Part shown: positions 41,624-51,080 of the stretch, piece after piece
Layout: each line of letters starts with the position of its first letter
Position numbering within the stretch: position 1 is the first letter of the stretch
Source: an uncultured beta proteobacterium
GTDB lineage: Bacteria; Pseudomonadota; Gammaproteobacteria; Burkholderiales; Burkholderiaceae_C
Direction of reading: 5' to 3'
Assembly: GCA_903869595.1 (NCBI GenBank)
Contig: CAIPZV010000046.1
Location: forward strand, 1-64,000
DNA: 64,000 nucleotides
Translations under genes and position numbers: made by a program
The notes under the pieces: generated by a model
The model's database searches: none
Seen by the model: the letters and a program-made list of their open reading frames with translations, nothing else
What the model was told of the DNA's origin: nothing

Positions 41624-42925
41624 TTAGTTACTCAAAATCTCACGACCATTGAGCGCCTGCACCGGACGGGCATTCATCTTGAAGGGGAAGGCTTGCACCT
41701 GCTCCTTGGCGATATTGACCGTGGTTTTGAGGATAAAGAAGCGCACGCCTTCGGTACACGGTGGGGTCGTCAATGAGCCTTCGTAGCTGTAAAAATCAAA
41801 CTCGCGCGGCAGCAAATTACCGGGGTTGAAGTTCACGCCATCGGGCGCGTATTCCACATTTTCTTCTTTAGGTAAATTGGCCCACAGGGTTTTGATGCCG
41901 GGGTTTTCATTGCCTTCTTTGAGCAGCACGCCCAACACAGCCAGCTTGCCTTCGGCGTTTTTGTGCACAAAATGCACCACCATGGCCATGGGCTTGCCAT
42001 CAATTTTTTCTTCGCTGGGGCGGTGGAAGTGGAACTGCAATAGCTCGTGGGCTACACCGTCAATGCGCAGTTTGCTGCCAGGGCTGACCACCACTTGGAT
42101 GGTGTGGCCGTTGTTCAGCATCTTGAGTGGGCCTTCTTTGTAGTCGGCGCTCACCACCACGCGTGATTTCACGAAAGGCCCTTTGATATCCAAAGGCGAT
42201 TGCGACTTGCCAGCCGAGCAGGTGGGGAATTCTTTGCCCCACTTTTCCGGGCCCATTTCACCTTCGTAGCCCCAATGCGGAGCGGCGTGCTTTTCATCTT
42301 TCTTGTCGCCGTGCCCGTCATCTTTCTTGCCCTTACCGTCCTCTTTTTTACCGTGGCCGTCGTCTTTGCTGTCTTTTTCTTCCTTGTCGCCCTTACTGGC
42401 TTTTTCAGACTTGGGCAAGCAATCAGACATCACCTTGATTTTTTCGCCTGCAGCTACCAAGCCTAATTGGGCTGCGCAAATCGTATTCTTGCGATCACCC
42501 AGTTCGGACAACTGCAAGGCTTTGCGGAAGGCTTCTAGGGCGCCCGGATCTTCAGCACCCTTGGTGAGCATGCGCAGCGCCCCCAAGCCGGCTTGACGTT
42601 CAGCAGAAAGTGACTTCTCTTTTTTATAGGCGTTTTCCAAGTCAGTCAAGGTCGAGCCGCTGGCTAGAGCCGCTTTGACCGCTTCAAGTAGATTGGTTTT
42701 TTCTTCCAAGGGTGCCATCTCCTCTTGCAAGGCGTGCATCTCCTCTTCGGCGGCTTTAATGCTTTCCTCTTTTTCCTTGGCGGATTTCTCAGCCGCTTCG
42801 ACCGCGGCCGTCAGCTCGGTGATCTTGGCCTTGGATACGGATGCTTGCTTTTGGTTCATAAAACCAAACACGCCGGCGCCTATCAGCGCGGCGACCAAAA
42901 ATACTTCCAGCAGAATTCTTTTCAT
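41624..42925 (-). CDS. Membrane-anchored alpha-carbonic anhydrase with coiled-coil stalk
   Basis: A 433-residue protein in three parts. Residues 4-22 are a membrane anchor. Residues about 30-110 are a Glu/Lys-rich coiled coil with AEEEMHALQEEMAPLEEK, and residues 171-213 are a charged Lys/Asp/His stretch (KKEDGKGKKDDGHGDKK). Residues 216-433 are the alpha-carbonic anhydrase domain: HWGYEG, zinc ligands His299, His301 and His318 (QFHFHRP, VVHFVH), and SLTTPPC with the conserved Thr-Thr-Pro-Pro. It should interconvert CO2 and bicarbonate outside the inner membrane. Typical bacterial alpha enzymes are about 220-260 residues with a simple signal peptide, so the stalk is unusual. Confidence 0.88.
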   Translation of the reverse strand: MKRILLEVFLVAALIGAGVFGFMNQKQASVSKAKITELTAAVEAAEKSAKEKEESIKAAEEEMHALQEEMAPLEEKTNLLEAVKAALASGSTLTDLENAYKKEKSLSAERQAGLGALRMLTKGAEDPGALEAFRKALQLSELGDRKNTICAAQLGLVAAGEKIKVMSDCLPKSEKASKGDKEEKDSKDDGHGKKEDGKGKKDDGHGDKKDEKHAAPHWGYEGEMGPEKWGKEFPTCSAGKSQSPLDIKGPFVKSRVVVSADYKEGPLKMLNNGHTIQVVVSPGSKLRIDGVAHELLQFHFHRPSEEKIDGKPMAMVVHFVHKNAEGKLAVLGVLLKEGNENPGIKTLWANLPKEENVEYAPDGVNFNPGNLLPREFDFYSYEGSLTTPPCTEGVRFFILKTTVNIAKEQVQAFPFKMNARPVQALNGREILSN

Positions 42926-43063
42926 AGTTGCTCTTTCGGATATTTAGTGTGAAAAGTAGACACTCCAACGATGCGCGCCATGCCTTGGCGCCGAAGCGTA
43001 TCCGGCGGGCGTATTGCGCTCTTATCGGCACAAAAACCGGAATCTTGACTCACCATGGCCGCT

Positions 43064-43975
43064 TTAGCGTGTTCCACGATAAGATATTCCGGCACCCGTG
43101 CCATCGAGCAGCATCATATCTAATTGGGCGTGGCCGTTGCCGGAGCTTTGTACCACTGCAATGCCTTGCAGGCGTTTGGCTTGTCCTTGCGTTCCCCTAG
43201 TCCATTCACAACCAGACTGGGTATAGGTATTGGGATCTATGGTGGCAACTGCAAGGAAATAGTTCCCTCGCGTGGCCGCTTGCAGGCTGAGGTCGAGGGT
43301 GCAGTTGCCCAGCTTGAAGCCGGTCATCGAGCCAGCGGCAGAAAGTTGCAATGTGCGATTTCCGAAAGTCGATCCACTATCAAACCATGTACCTGTCCAG
43401 TCGCTTGCTACATCCCTTAGCAGAGCGCTAGCCGAAAAATCAAAACCGGTTTGCACCACTTGTGCGGTGTAGCTGCTGGAGGTCGGGTTGATGACATTGT
43501 TTTCAGTCACACTGGCCGTAAATCGGGTTTTGCTGGTTTGCGTGAGCGTGACGGATACGCTGCTAGGCGCACTATTGCCCTTGGCCTGGGTGATACCTAT
43601 GCTGCTCGATTGCGCATTGCCATCCACCGACAAGGAAAAGAATCCATGGTAAAGCCAGGGGCGGTAGTCGTCTACGGTTTGGAGATGCCAAGCAAACCAC
43701 TCTGCGTCATCGTTGCTGTTGGCCGGGGGTATCGCCAGGCCCAGGTATTCCGTCTTGTTTGTGCTATTGGTATAGGTATAGAGACCAGCTAGTTCGGTGA
43801 CAGGATGCACCGGCGCGACCGCTTGGCTAGTATTGAATGCCGGTGCATCCACCACTAGGGCGTCGGGCGCGCCACCACAAGCGACAAGTGCCAGGGCTGA
43901 CATGGCAAACACCCGGCCTAAGCCGGGCAGGCGCTTAGGTGCCAATGACAGCCGTCGTCGTATATTGAGGTTCAT
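43064..43975 (-). CDS. Predicted lipoprotein of unknown function
   Basis: A 303-residue protein. The N-terminus has a basic stretch, a hydrophobic segment and a lipobox LVAC at about residues 30-33, so it is probably lipid-modified and membrane-attached. The rest is rich in Ser, Thr, Ala and Gly with beta-strand character (SSSIGITQAKGNSAPSSVSV, TRFTASVTEN). Two later cysteines (NCTLDLS, SGCEW) could pair. No family recognised. Its ATG overlaps the stop of the upstream gene by 4 bases (ATGA), so it is the last gene in the flagellar transcript as read from sequence. Confidence 0.7.
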   Translation of the reverse strand: MNLNIRRRLSLAPKRLPGLGRVFAMSALALVACGGAPDALVVDAPAFNTSQAVAPVHPVTELAGLYTYTNSTNKTEYLGLAIPPANSNDDAEWFAWHLQTVDDYRPWLYHGFFSLSVDGNAQSSSIGITQAKGNSAPSSVSVTLTQTSKTRFTASVTENNVINPTSSSYTAQVVQTGFDFSASALLRDVASDWTGTWFDSGSTFGNRTLQLSAAGSMTGFKLGNCTLDLSLQAATRGNYFLAVATIDPNTYTQSGCEWTRGTQGQAKRLQGIAVVQSSGNGHAQLDMMLLDGTGAGISYRGTR

Positions 43976-44724
43976 TGCGGCTCCACCCAAGCAGCTTGTA
44001 GCCAGTGGCAGTAATCGTCCAGATGCGGCCAGGCGATGTGGCTGACTTGCGTTCCGGGGGGAAATAAATCGCCGGTAAGGTGGTCCAGCCAGGCGCCATC
44101 CGCGTCGAGTTGGCTGCCAAAGGCGGCGAAGGCGGCGCGTTGCGGCGTGTCCTGCGGGTCGCGTTTGCGGGCACTGGCAATCGGGTAGGGCGGCTGCACA
44201 CTGCGCATCATGGGCGTGTGGGCCCGACGCGAGACTGGGGTGCGCACCGGACCGGAATAGGCGTCATGGATGCTGCCCCAGTGCCTGCCGCGCAGGCGGC
44301 GCCGGATGCTGGCGATGCGGTGGCTCGCCTCGTCCACATCGGGGTGGTGAAAGCGGATTTGGCCCAGTACATTGTCAAATAGCACCAGCGCCTGGCGGTG
44401 TTCTTGCAAGACTTCGGCTAAGTTGTTCAATGCATCGCCGCGTTCGCACACCAGATCGGTGCCCGATGCGGCGAGTGTTTTGCCATGGCGCCAGCGAAAC
44501 AGTGGGGCGGCCAGGGGGTCTATGTCGTAGGTAATGACTTTGCTAAATTTGGACAGAAAGGCGCCCGACATCATCCAGCCTGCGCTAGCACCGATGAGCA
44601 CAAGCTCATTGCGCTCGGCCGGCTTTTCCGCCAGCCAGGTAGCGATGTCCCGGCACGTGGGCTCCCAAAGCCGCAGGCTGCGCCATGCCTTCCAGTGCCA
44701 GCGCAAGCCGCCCGACGGGTTCAT
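43972..44724 (-). CDS. Uncharacterised protein with methyltransferase-like Rossmann motif
   Basis: A 250-residue protein. The segment NELVLIGASAGWMMSGAFLSKF followed by KVITYDIDPLAAPLF has the strand-glycine loop-strand-Asp pattern of an S-adenosylmethionine-dependent methyltransferase, and QALVLFDNVLGQI would be motif IV-like. Flanking motifs are too weak to name a class. It overlaps fliJ upstream (4 bases) and the lipoprotein gene downstream (4 bases), so it is tightly built into this operon. A role in flagellar or surface modification is only an inference from position. Confidence 0.65.
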   Translation of the reverse strand: MNPSGGLRWHWKAWRSLRLWEPTCRDIATWLAEKPAERNELVLIGASAGWMMSGAFLSKFSKVITYDIDPLAAPLFRWRHGKTLAASGTDLVCERGDALNNLAEVLQEHRQALVLFDNVLGQIRFHHPDVDEASHRIASIRRRLRGRHWGSIHDAYSGPVRTPVSRRAHTPMMRSVQPPYPIASARKRDPQDTPQRAAFAAFGSQLDADGAWLDHLTGDLFPPGTQVSHIAWPHLDDYCHWLQAAWVEPQ

Positions 44725-45164
44725 GTGGTTTGGGCCCGATTAAATTGCATCACACCCATTTCATCCATACGTGACTGCTCGCGTTTTTCCACAAATTTGG
44801 CAACCGTAAGCCGGTCGTTTTCTGTCAGGGTTTGCATCTTCAGACGTTCGGTTTCGGCCAGCACCTTATGGTGGGCCAAAGTAGCCAAATGGGTTTCGGA
44901 GCGCTCAATGTCGTTCTTTACCCGTTCGCGCAGATTCAATAGCTGAGACATGAATTGACGCTGGTTCATCGCATCGGTCATCCCTTTGTAGCTGGTGTTT
45001 GCCGCGTTTTTTTCGTAGTACTCCTGGTACATTTTTTCCAGCTTGGCCTGGCTGCCCAACAGCGATTGGCGCAGCTCCTCGGCGCGTACTGTGTCCTCGC
45101 GGATTTGGGTTATTTTGCGCTCGGCCTTGTTCTCCAGCGCAGACCAGCAGGCGCGCACTTTCAT
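44721..45164 (-). CDS. fliJ: Flagellar export chaperone/stalk protein FliJ
   Basis: FliJ sits on the flagellar export ATPase and helps cargo delivery. The 147-residue protein is almost wholly alpha-helical, starts LENKAERKITQIREDTVRAEELRQSLL, and has long heptad runs consistent with a FliJ coiled-coil hairpin. Sequence identity in this family is low; its place directly after fliI is the strongest evidence. Its stop overlaps the methyltransferase-like gene by 4 bases. Confidence 0.85.
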   Translation of the reverse strand: MKVRACWSALENKAERKITQIREDTVRAEELRQSLLGSQAKLEKMYQEYYEKNAANTSYKGMTDAMNQRQFMSQLLNLRERVKNDIERSETHLATLAHHKVLAETERLKMQTLTENDRLTVAKFVEKREQSRMDEMGVMQFNRAQTT

Positions 45165-45200
45165 GGTTTTTTACCTTGTGACAGCAGAGGGCAAGCCATG

Positions 45201-46523
45201 CTATTGCTCCATCAGCACGCGCACATCGCTGCGGGTCTGACTCTCATCAATGCCGCTGTACATGTCCTGACGTAAAAAGGTTTCCATGGCTGCGCGCAGT
45301 GCAATGGCTTGGTCAATTTCTGCGTTAGAACCCGGCTGGTAGGCGCCCACCTGAATTAAGTCCACGTTTTGTTGGTAGAGTGACCAAAGGCGTCTGAAGC
45401 GGTTGGCCAGTTTCAAGTCGGTAGGCGTCAGCAGGTTTTGCATCACGCGCGAAATCGAGCCGGTCAAGTCAATCGCCGGGTAGTGCGCCGCGTCCGCCAG
45501 TTTGCGCGACAGCATGACCTGGCCGTCCAGCGAGGCGCGGGCGATGTCCACAATCGGGTCGTTGCCGTCATCGCCTTCTGCCAGCACGGTGTAAATGGCA
45601 GTGATGGAGCCATGCCCGTGGCGGCCCACGCCGGCGCGCTCGATCAAATTGGGTAAGAGTGCAAACACCGAAGGCGGGTAGCCTTTAGAAGTGGGCGGTT
45701 CGCCAATGGCCAAGCCGATTTCGCGCTGCGCGTGGGCCACGCGGGTCAGGCTGTCCACCAGCATCAACACGTCTTTGCCCTGATCGCGAAAGTATTCGGC
45801 CACCACATGGGTCAGGTGCGCACCTTTGAGGCGCAGCACCGGCGATACATTGGCCGGGGCGGCGATGACTACCGCTTTGGCCAGGCCTTCGGGGCCTAGG
45901 GTTTCATTGATAAAGGCCTGCACTTCGCGACCCCGCTCGCCGATCAGGCCGATTACCACCACGTCCGCCTTGGTAAAGCGTGTAAGCATGCCCAGCAGCA
46001 CGCTTTTGCCCACGCCCGATCCGGCCACCAGGCCTACGCGCTGGCCGCGCCCTAGTGTCAATAATCCGTTGATCGCTTTCACGCCCACGTCTAGCACTTG
46101 GTCGATCGGGCCGCGCTCCATGGGGTTGATGGGCAAACCCAGCAAGCCCAGTTTGGTGGTGCAGGCCGGTTTAGGCCGGCCATCCAAAGGTTCGCCTTGT
46201 GCGTCGATGACACGCCCCAACAATTCTTCGCCCAACAGCGCGTGTCCGCTGTCGCTCAGTACCCGCACCGTGGCGCCAGGACCGATGCCCGTGGGCTCGG
46301 AAAAAGGCATGAGGTAAATGGTTTTGTCCGCAAAGCCGACGACTTCGGCTTCGATACGTTGGCCGCTGTGACCCACTACTTCGCAGCAAGCGCCAATGGG
46401 CGCCATGATGCCGCGCGCCTCCAAGCGCAGTCCGACTAGGCGCACCAGCGTGCCGCTGCGCTCTGGCAATTTGCTGTGCAGTTTGGGGATGGCTTGGCTG
46501 ACATCAGCCGCAAAGTCAAACAT
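45201..46523 (-). CDS. fliI: Flagellum-specific export ATPase FliI
   Basis: The 440-residue ATPase of the flagellar type III export apparatus, an F1-beta-like hexamer. Walker A is AGSGVGKS (167-174); VIGLIGERGREV, VLMLVDSLTRVAHAQREIGLAIGEPP (Walker B and sensor) and the GSITAIYTVLAEGDDGNDPI segment follow. The conserved export-specific REV region is present. It overlaps fliH by 8 bases. Confidence 0.95.
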   Translation of the reverse strand: MFDFAADVSQAIPKLHSKLPERSGTLVRLVGLRLEARGIMAPIGACCEVVGHSGQRIEAEVVGFADKTIYLMPFSEPTGIGPGATVRVLSDSGHALLGEELLGRVIDAQGEPLDGRPKPACTTKLGLLGLPINPMERGPIDQVLDVGVKAINGLLTLGRGQRVGLVAGSGVGKSVLLGMLTRFTKADVVVIGLIGERGREVQAFINETLGPEGLAKAVVIAAPANVSPVLRLKGAHLTHVVAEYFRDQGKDVLMLVDSLTRVAHAQREIGLAIGEPPTSKGYPPSVFALLPNLIERAGVGRHGHGSITAIYTVLAEGDDGNDPIVDIARASLDGQVMLSRKLADAAHYPAIDLTGSISRVMQNLLTPTDLKLANRFRRLWSLYQQNVDLIQVGAYQPGSNAEIDQAIALRAAMETFLRQDMYSGIDESQTRSDVRVLMEQ

Positions 46524-47697
46524 GGTTTTCGTCGTTCAAAATTTCGTCGATGGCCGTCACCGTGTCGTATCCCGATGGCGCATGCGCGGGCAAGGGCGCA
46601 TCAGCCATATCGTCCGCGGGCTCATCACGTACCTCATCCAGGATGGGGGAATGGACTGCGGCCATAGGGGCCAGCGGGGTAGCGGCCATGCGGGGCTGGG
46701 CATCTTCCACCCGGCTGCTGGGCAGGCGCTCGGCGGCGAGGCGCTCGGCGCTGAAAGCAGTTTGTGCATTCCAGCGTGGCTCGTCGATGTGCAATCCGCG
46801 CGCCAGCGTGCTCAGGCGCTCGGCTATCAGGTCTTCTACGATGGCGTCATTGGCGCTGGCGCGCACGCTACCGGGTAGCAGGGTTTCGTCTGCTTGCAAG
46901 CGCAGCGCAGAGCCTTCATTGAGGCCGGTGCGCTCACGCATGCTTTGCAAGCGTTCTACGTCATCGGGATGCAGTTGCACAGTCACCATCGATTCGTCGT
47001 GTTGCGCCAGGTCGTCCACACAGCGTTGCACTAAGCGTTCGATAGCGCTTCCATCCATTTGTAATTCAGCTAAAACCAGTTGCTCGGCTAAATGCAGAGA
47101 CAGGCGCTTGAGTGGCTCAAAAAAACTTTGCGGGCTTTGTTGCAGATCGGCCAAAGCAGCTTGCAATTTTTCAACCAGCGCATGGTCCTGGCCCAAGGAT
47201 GCTTGGGCATCGCTCTGGGCTTGGGCCTGCAATTGGGCACGCGCTTCGGCCATGCCTTGGGCGTGGCCCTCGGCACGGGCTTTTTCCAGTGCCTGGGCGT
47301 CTATCGCTGGGCTCGCCGGTGCACTTGGGGCTGACGGACTGTGAGCTGCCGTGGCTACTTCGGCTATGTCCGCATCATCGCCGACTGGAGCAGGGTTGGG
47401 TGAGTCGCTTGATGCATTCTGGCTACTTCCGTGCGAGCCGTCTGGTGACGCTTGCTGGGGATTGTTAGCCGCTTGCGCGGCTTCGGCCTTTGCAGCTGCC
47501 TCGCGCGCCATGGCTTGCAGGTCTAGCACCGGCGTCACAAACCCGTGTGCGTCAAAGCCTATGGCTTGGGTGGGTTGCCAGGGGTTGGGCAAAAATCCGC
47601 CTGCGGGTGCAATCGGGTGCAGCAGGTCGGTAGGTTGCCAGACCCGCGCCGGGCGGACCTCGGGCTTGCGTGCTTCGGCTTGCGCCGTGTTAGACAT
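46516..47697 (-). CDS. fliH: Flagellar assembly protein FliH, extended
   Basis: FliH is the stator-like negative regulator of FliI. The C-terminal half has the family elements: a Gln/Ala-rich heptad stretch (GMAEARAQLQAQAQSDAQ), FFEPLKRLSLHLAEQLVLAELQ, and VTVQLHPDDVERLQ. At 393 residues it is longer than the usual 230-270. The additional length is a low-complexity N-terminal Ala/Pro/Ser/Asp region (about 60-140) plus a C-terminal tail beyond the globular domain (about 290-393). It overlaps fliG and fliI by 8 bases on each side. Confidence 0.85.
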   Translation of the reverse strand: MSNTAQAEARKPEVRPARVWQPTDLLHPIAPAGGFLPNPWQPTQAIGFDAHGFVTPVLDLQAMAREAAAKAEAAQAANNPQQASPDGSHGSSQNASSDSPNPAPVGDDADIAEVATAAHSPSAPSAPASPAIDAQALEKARAEGHAQGMAEARAQLQAQAQSDAQASLGQDHALVEKLQAALADLQQSPQSFFEPLKRLSLHLAEQLVLAELQMDGSAIERLVQRCVDDLAQHDESMVTVQLHPDDVERLQSMRERTGLNEGSALRLQADETLLPGSVRASANDAIVEDLIAERLSTLARGLHIDEPRWNAQTAFSAERLAAERLPSSRVEDAQPRMAATPLAPMAAVHSPILDEVRDEPADDMADAPLPAHAPSGYDTVTAIDEILNDENHV

Positions 47698-48745
47698 AGT
47701 CGGCCCCGCCGCCTAGCACCAAGTCGCCGGCATCTGCCAGTTTGCGGGCTGCGCGCATGACCATTTTTTGTGCGGTCTCCACGTCGGAAAGACGCATCGG
47801 TGGCAAGGCTTCCATATCGTCGCGGAACATACCGCGCGCACGTTCGGACATGCTGCCCAGAAATTTTTCTTTGACTGCTTCGCTCGCGCCTTTGAGGGCC
47901 TTCATCATCAAATCGGGCTCCACATTGGCCATGATTTTGGCAATACCCTTGTTGTCCACGCCCACCAGGTTCTCGAAGGTGAACATATTGTCCTGAATCT
48001 GTTGCATCAGGTCTGGGTCGATATCGCGCAAGCCGCTCATCACGGCGGCTTCCAAAGTTGTCTTGGTCTGGTTCAAAATATTGGCGGCTGCTTTGACACC
48101 GCCCAGGCTGGAGGACTTGGAAGAGGAGTTGGTTGAGAACTGCTTCTTCATGATGGCTTCTAGCTCGTCCATCGCCGAGGGCTGCACCTGCTCCAGGCTA
48201 GCCACGCGTTGCATGATCTCGGCCCGCGCATCGGGCGGCAGAAAATTCAGCACTTCGGCGGCCACGCCGGTTTCCAGCACCGAAAGAATAATGGCCACCA
48301 CCTGCGGGTGCTCGGCCTGAATCATGTCGGCAATCGAACGCGCGTCCATCCAGGTCAAGATCTCCAAACCTTTGCTGCCGTGGCCGGGGTTGATCCGGCC
48401 CAGCACCGAAGCGGCTTTGTCGTCGCCCAACGCGCGGCGAAATACCTTGTCCACATAGTCCGAAGTGCCCAGGCCCAGATTAGTTTGGCGTTTAATTTCG
48501 GCTAAAAATTCGTCGAGCACCGCGTTGACGGCTTCTTGCGATAGTTCGGCCACTTGCACCATGGCGGCGCCCAAACCTTGTACTTCTTTGGGGCTGAGAA
48601 AGCGGATGATGTTGGCAGCCTGCTCTTCGCCCAATAGCAGCATCAACACGGCAGCGCGCTGCGTGCCGGTTAGCTCCGACATCTCTCGGCGTAGCGCGTC
48701 GGTATAGCCCGCAGGCCCGCTTACTTTGGTGTCGTTGTCTGCCAT
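47690..48745 (-). CDS. fliG: Flagellar motor switch protein FliG
   Basis: FliG transmits torque between the stator and the rotor. The 351-residue protein has the three-domain layout: the FliF-binding N-terminal domain (GTQRAAVLMLLLGEEQAANI), the middle EHPQ motif (AEHPQVVAIILS), and the C-terminal charged torque helix region including SEAVKEKFLGSMSERARGMFRDDMEALPPMRLSDVE. The key Arg/Asp/Glu residues of the torque helix are present. It lies 39 bases after fliF. Confidence 0.95.
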   Translation of the reverse strand: MADNDTKVSGPAGYTDALRREMSELTGTQRAAVLMLLLGEEQAANIIRFLSPKEVQGLGAAMVQVAELSQEAVNAVLDEFLAEIKRQTNLGLGTSDYVDKVFRRALGDDKAASVLGRINPGHGSKGLEILTWMDARSIADMIQAEHPQVVAIILSVLETGVAAEVLNFLPPDARAEIMQRVASLEQVQPSAMDELEAIMKKQFSTNSSSKSSSLGGVKAAANILNQTKTTLEAAVMSGLRDIDPDLMQQIQDNMFTFENLVGVDNKGIAKIMANVEPDLMMKALKGASEAVKEKFLGSMSERARGMFRDDMEALPPMRLSDVETAQKMVMRAARKLADAGDLVLGGGADYV

Positions 48746-48784
48746 AGTGGTTTACTTCCGGGAAATCTATTTCTTCGCCGCCCC

Positions 48785-50668
48785 TTAGCTGGGCTTGATC
48801 ATGTTCTTCAAGACGCTGGCCACGCGGGCCGAGTCGTCGCCGACGATCATGCGGATGAGGGCCACTTTGTCGTCGTAGGTGTTGGCAGTATCCATCATCT
48901 CGGCGGAGATGCCTGACTTCTTGGCCTTCATCTTCGCTTTCATCTCTTCGAGCGTATCGGCCGCCGATGGCTCGCCAGGCTCGGCGCCCGCCGCCGCCGC
49001 TTCTTCGGCTTGTGCGCGCTCTATCGCCAAGGCCTGTTCCTGGGCGAGTTGGACTTTCTCAGCTGCATCCAGGGCGGCTTGCTTGTCGCGCTCCATCATA
49101 TGGACCACCACCGGGCGCACTACCGCCATCAGGAAGGCGATAAACATCAGCCCAAGCAGTGCGGATTTAAGGTTGGTCAAGACTGCGTCGTCTTTGTGCC
49201 AAGGAATCGACAGGTCTATGGGCGCATCGGGCTCGAACTTGGCCGGGATCACGCTGACTACGTCTTTGCGGGCTTCGTCAAATCCGACTACGCCGCGCAC
49301 CAGTTGTTGGATGCGCTCCAGCTCTTCTGGCGTGTAGGGGTTGGGTTTGGCTGGCTGGTCTTCCCCTTTGTCGTTCTTGGGTTGCGCGATGGGCGCACGC
49401 TCGTTGATCACCACGGCCACGCTGACGCGCTGGATGCCGCCCGACGCCGCGCGTGTATGGCGCACCTGGCGGTCAAATTCGTAGTTGCGGGTGGCACGTG
49501 CGGCAGTGGTACTGCGCTCATCGGTGGCAGTGGCTGGGGTGGCGGCCGTATTTAAGGTGGTAGTCGGTGCGGGCGGTGCCGTATTGGCCAAGGTGCCGGG
49601 GATGCCCGAAGCTTCTTTAGCGCTATTGCGGTCTTCGCTGGTAATTTCGGAACGTGTCTTTGCGCCTTTGCCTGACGGGTCAAAGTCTTCCGAAGTGATT
49701 TCCGTTTGGCTAAAGTCAATGTTCAGATTGACCTGCGAGCGCACATTGGCATCGCCCACGATAGGCACCAAAATTTCCAGTACGCGCTGGCGGTACAGGT
49801 CTTCGAGCGATTGTTTGTATTTGGACTGGGTGGCGTTCAGGCCCATGGCCGCGTCCGAAGAGGCGTCGGTCATAAGCTTGCCTACGTTATCCACAATGGA
49901 CACGTTTTCCGGGAGCAGCATAGGTACGCTGGAAGCGACTAAATGCACAATGGCTTGTACTTGCGTAGGGCTGACACTGCGCCCTTGGTGGGGCGTCACT
50001 ACTACGGAGGCTTTGGGTGGTGTTCGGTCGCGCACAAAGACCGAAGGTTTGGTCGTCGCCAAATGCACGCGGGCGGTTTGTATCGCATCAATTTGCTGGA
50101 TGCTGCGCGCCAGTTCCTGCTCGATGGCCGCGTTGTAGCGTACTTGCTCCATGAACTGGCTAGTCGTCATGGCAGACTGGTCTTTGAGCGTGTCCAAGCC
50201 AGTCGATGCTGTCTTGGGCAATCCTTTGGAGGCCAGGTAAATGCGTGCTTCGTGGTAGCGCGTCACCGGAACTGTCACCTGGCCGTTGCTGCTGTCGATC
50301 ACGGGTTTGAAGTCGGCCGCTTTGAGCGCTTCAAAAACCGCTTGTTGGTCGCCTTCGGTGATACCGGACATCACTGGGCGGTAGTTGGGCTGGTTGACCA
50401 GGGTATAGACCAGAGCAAAGGCCAAGATGGCTACCGCGATAACCATAAGAGGCAAAGACTTCTTAACCGAAGGCTGGTCAAGGATTTGTTTGATCGGGCC
50501 GAAGGGGCCGGAGTAGTCGGCCAGCGGCATGTCGTTGTCGCCCAAGCGGATGGCATTGTCGCCGCCAACAGTGGCCATGCTAGTGCGCCCGCCGGGCCGG
50601 GTTGCCAGTGCGCCTGCGTCAGTGGCGCCGGGAAGCAGGGTTCCAGTGGGTGCGGTTGCGGTTGCCAT
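48785..50668 (-). CDS. fliF: Flagellar MS-ring protein FliF
   Basis: The 627-residue MS-ring and base of the flagellar rotor. Two membrane segments bracket the periplasmic domain: about residues 75-92 (LPLMVIAVAILAFALVYTLV) and about 490-515 (SALLGLMFIAFLMAVVRPVVV). Between them are the ring-building motifs GLPKTASTGLD and the ILVPIVGDANVRSQVNLNIDFSQTE segment. The C-terminal cytoplasmic tail (GISAEMMDTANTYDDKVALIRMIVGDDSARVASVLKNMI) binds FliG. Family members are usually about 550-570 residues; the extra length is an N-terminal region of about 60 residues and an Ala/Thr-rich insert near residue 375. Confidence 0.95.
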   Translation of the reverse strand: MATATAPTGTLLPGATDAGALATRPGGRTSMATVGGDNAIRLGDNDMPLADYSGPFGPIKQILDQPSVKKSLPLMVIAVAILAFALVYTLVNQPNYRPVMSGITEGDQQAVFEALKAADFKPVIDSSNGQVTVPVTRYHEARIYLASKGLPKTASTGLDTLKDQSAMTTSQFMEQVRYNAAIEQELARSIQQIDAIQTARVHLATTKPSVFVRDRTPPKASVVVTPHQGRSVSPTQVQAIVHLVASSVPMLLPENVSIVDNVGKLMTDASSDAAMGLNATQSKYKQSLEDLYRQRVLEILVPIVGDANVRSQVNLNIDFSQTEITSEDFDPSGKGAKTRSEITSEDRNSAKEASGIPGTLANTAPPAPTTTLNTAATPATATDERSTTAARATRNYEFDRQVRHTRAASGGIQRVSVAVVINERAPIAQPKNDKGEDQPAKPNPYTPEELERIQQLVRGVVGFDEARKDVVSVIPAKFEPDAPIDLSIPWHKDDAVLTNLKSALLGLMFIAFLMAVVRPVVVHMMERDKQAALDAAEKVQLAQEQALAIERAQAEEAAAAGAEPGEPSAADTLEEMKAKMKAKKSGISAEMMDTANTYDDKVALIRMIVGDDSARVASVLKNMIKPS

Positions 50669-50718
50669 AGGGTTTCTCTTTCAGCGCAGGGTTTGAGTCA
50701 AGGTGTGTCGGGCTTTGC

Positions 50719-51051
50719 TTAAACCGGCATGTTCATCACGTCTTCATAGGCTTTGAGCACTTTGTTGCGCACCTGCAAGGTGGCTTCAAAGGACAGCGAG
50801 GCCTTTTGCATCTTCATCACCACTTCGGTGAGGGGTACCGCTTCGCCGCTTTCAAAGGCGGATGTGGTGTTTTGCGAGTCCACCTGGGCTGCATTGGTTT
50901 GCCCCACAGCTTTGCGGATGACATCGGCAAAATCGGTTTTTGGTACGCCGCTGGCGCTGTCATCGCTCAGGCCTTTGGCCTGGGATGAATGCGCTTCCAG
51001 GGTGCGCAACATGGATGCAATGCTGGCGGCGGAAGTAGCTTTTTCAATCAT
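50719..51051 (-). CDS. fliE: Flagellar hook-basal body adaptor FliE
   Basis: FliE joins the MS-ring to the rod. The 110-residue protein ends with the conserved EVVMKMQKASLSFEATLQVRNKVLKAYEDVMNMPV, diagnostic for the family. CGGAG lies 8 bases before ATG 51051. It follows the regulator gene by 29 bases and precedes fliF by 50, so it is part of the same transcript. Confidence 0.95.
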   Translation of the reverse strand: MIEKATSAASIASMLRTLEAHSSQAKGLSDDSASGVPKTDFADVIRKAVGQTNAAQVDSQNTTSAFESGEAVPLTEVVMKMQKASLSFEATLQVRNKVLKAYEDVMNMPV

Positions 51052-51080
51052 GGCGTGGGCTCCGGGTCGGATGGCGTTAT

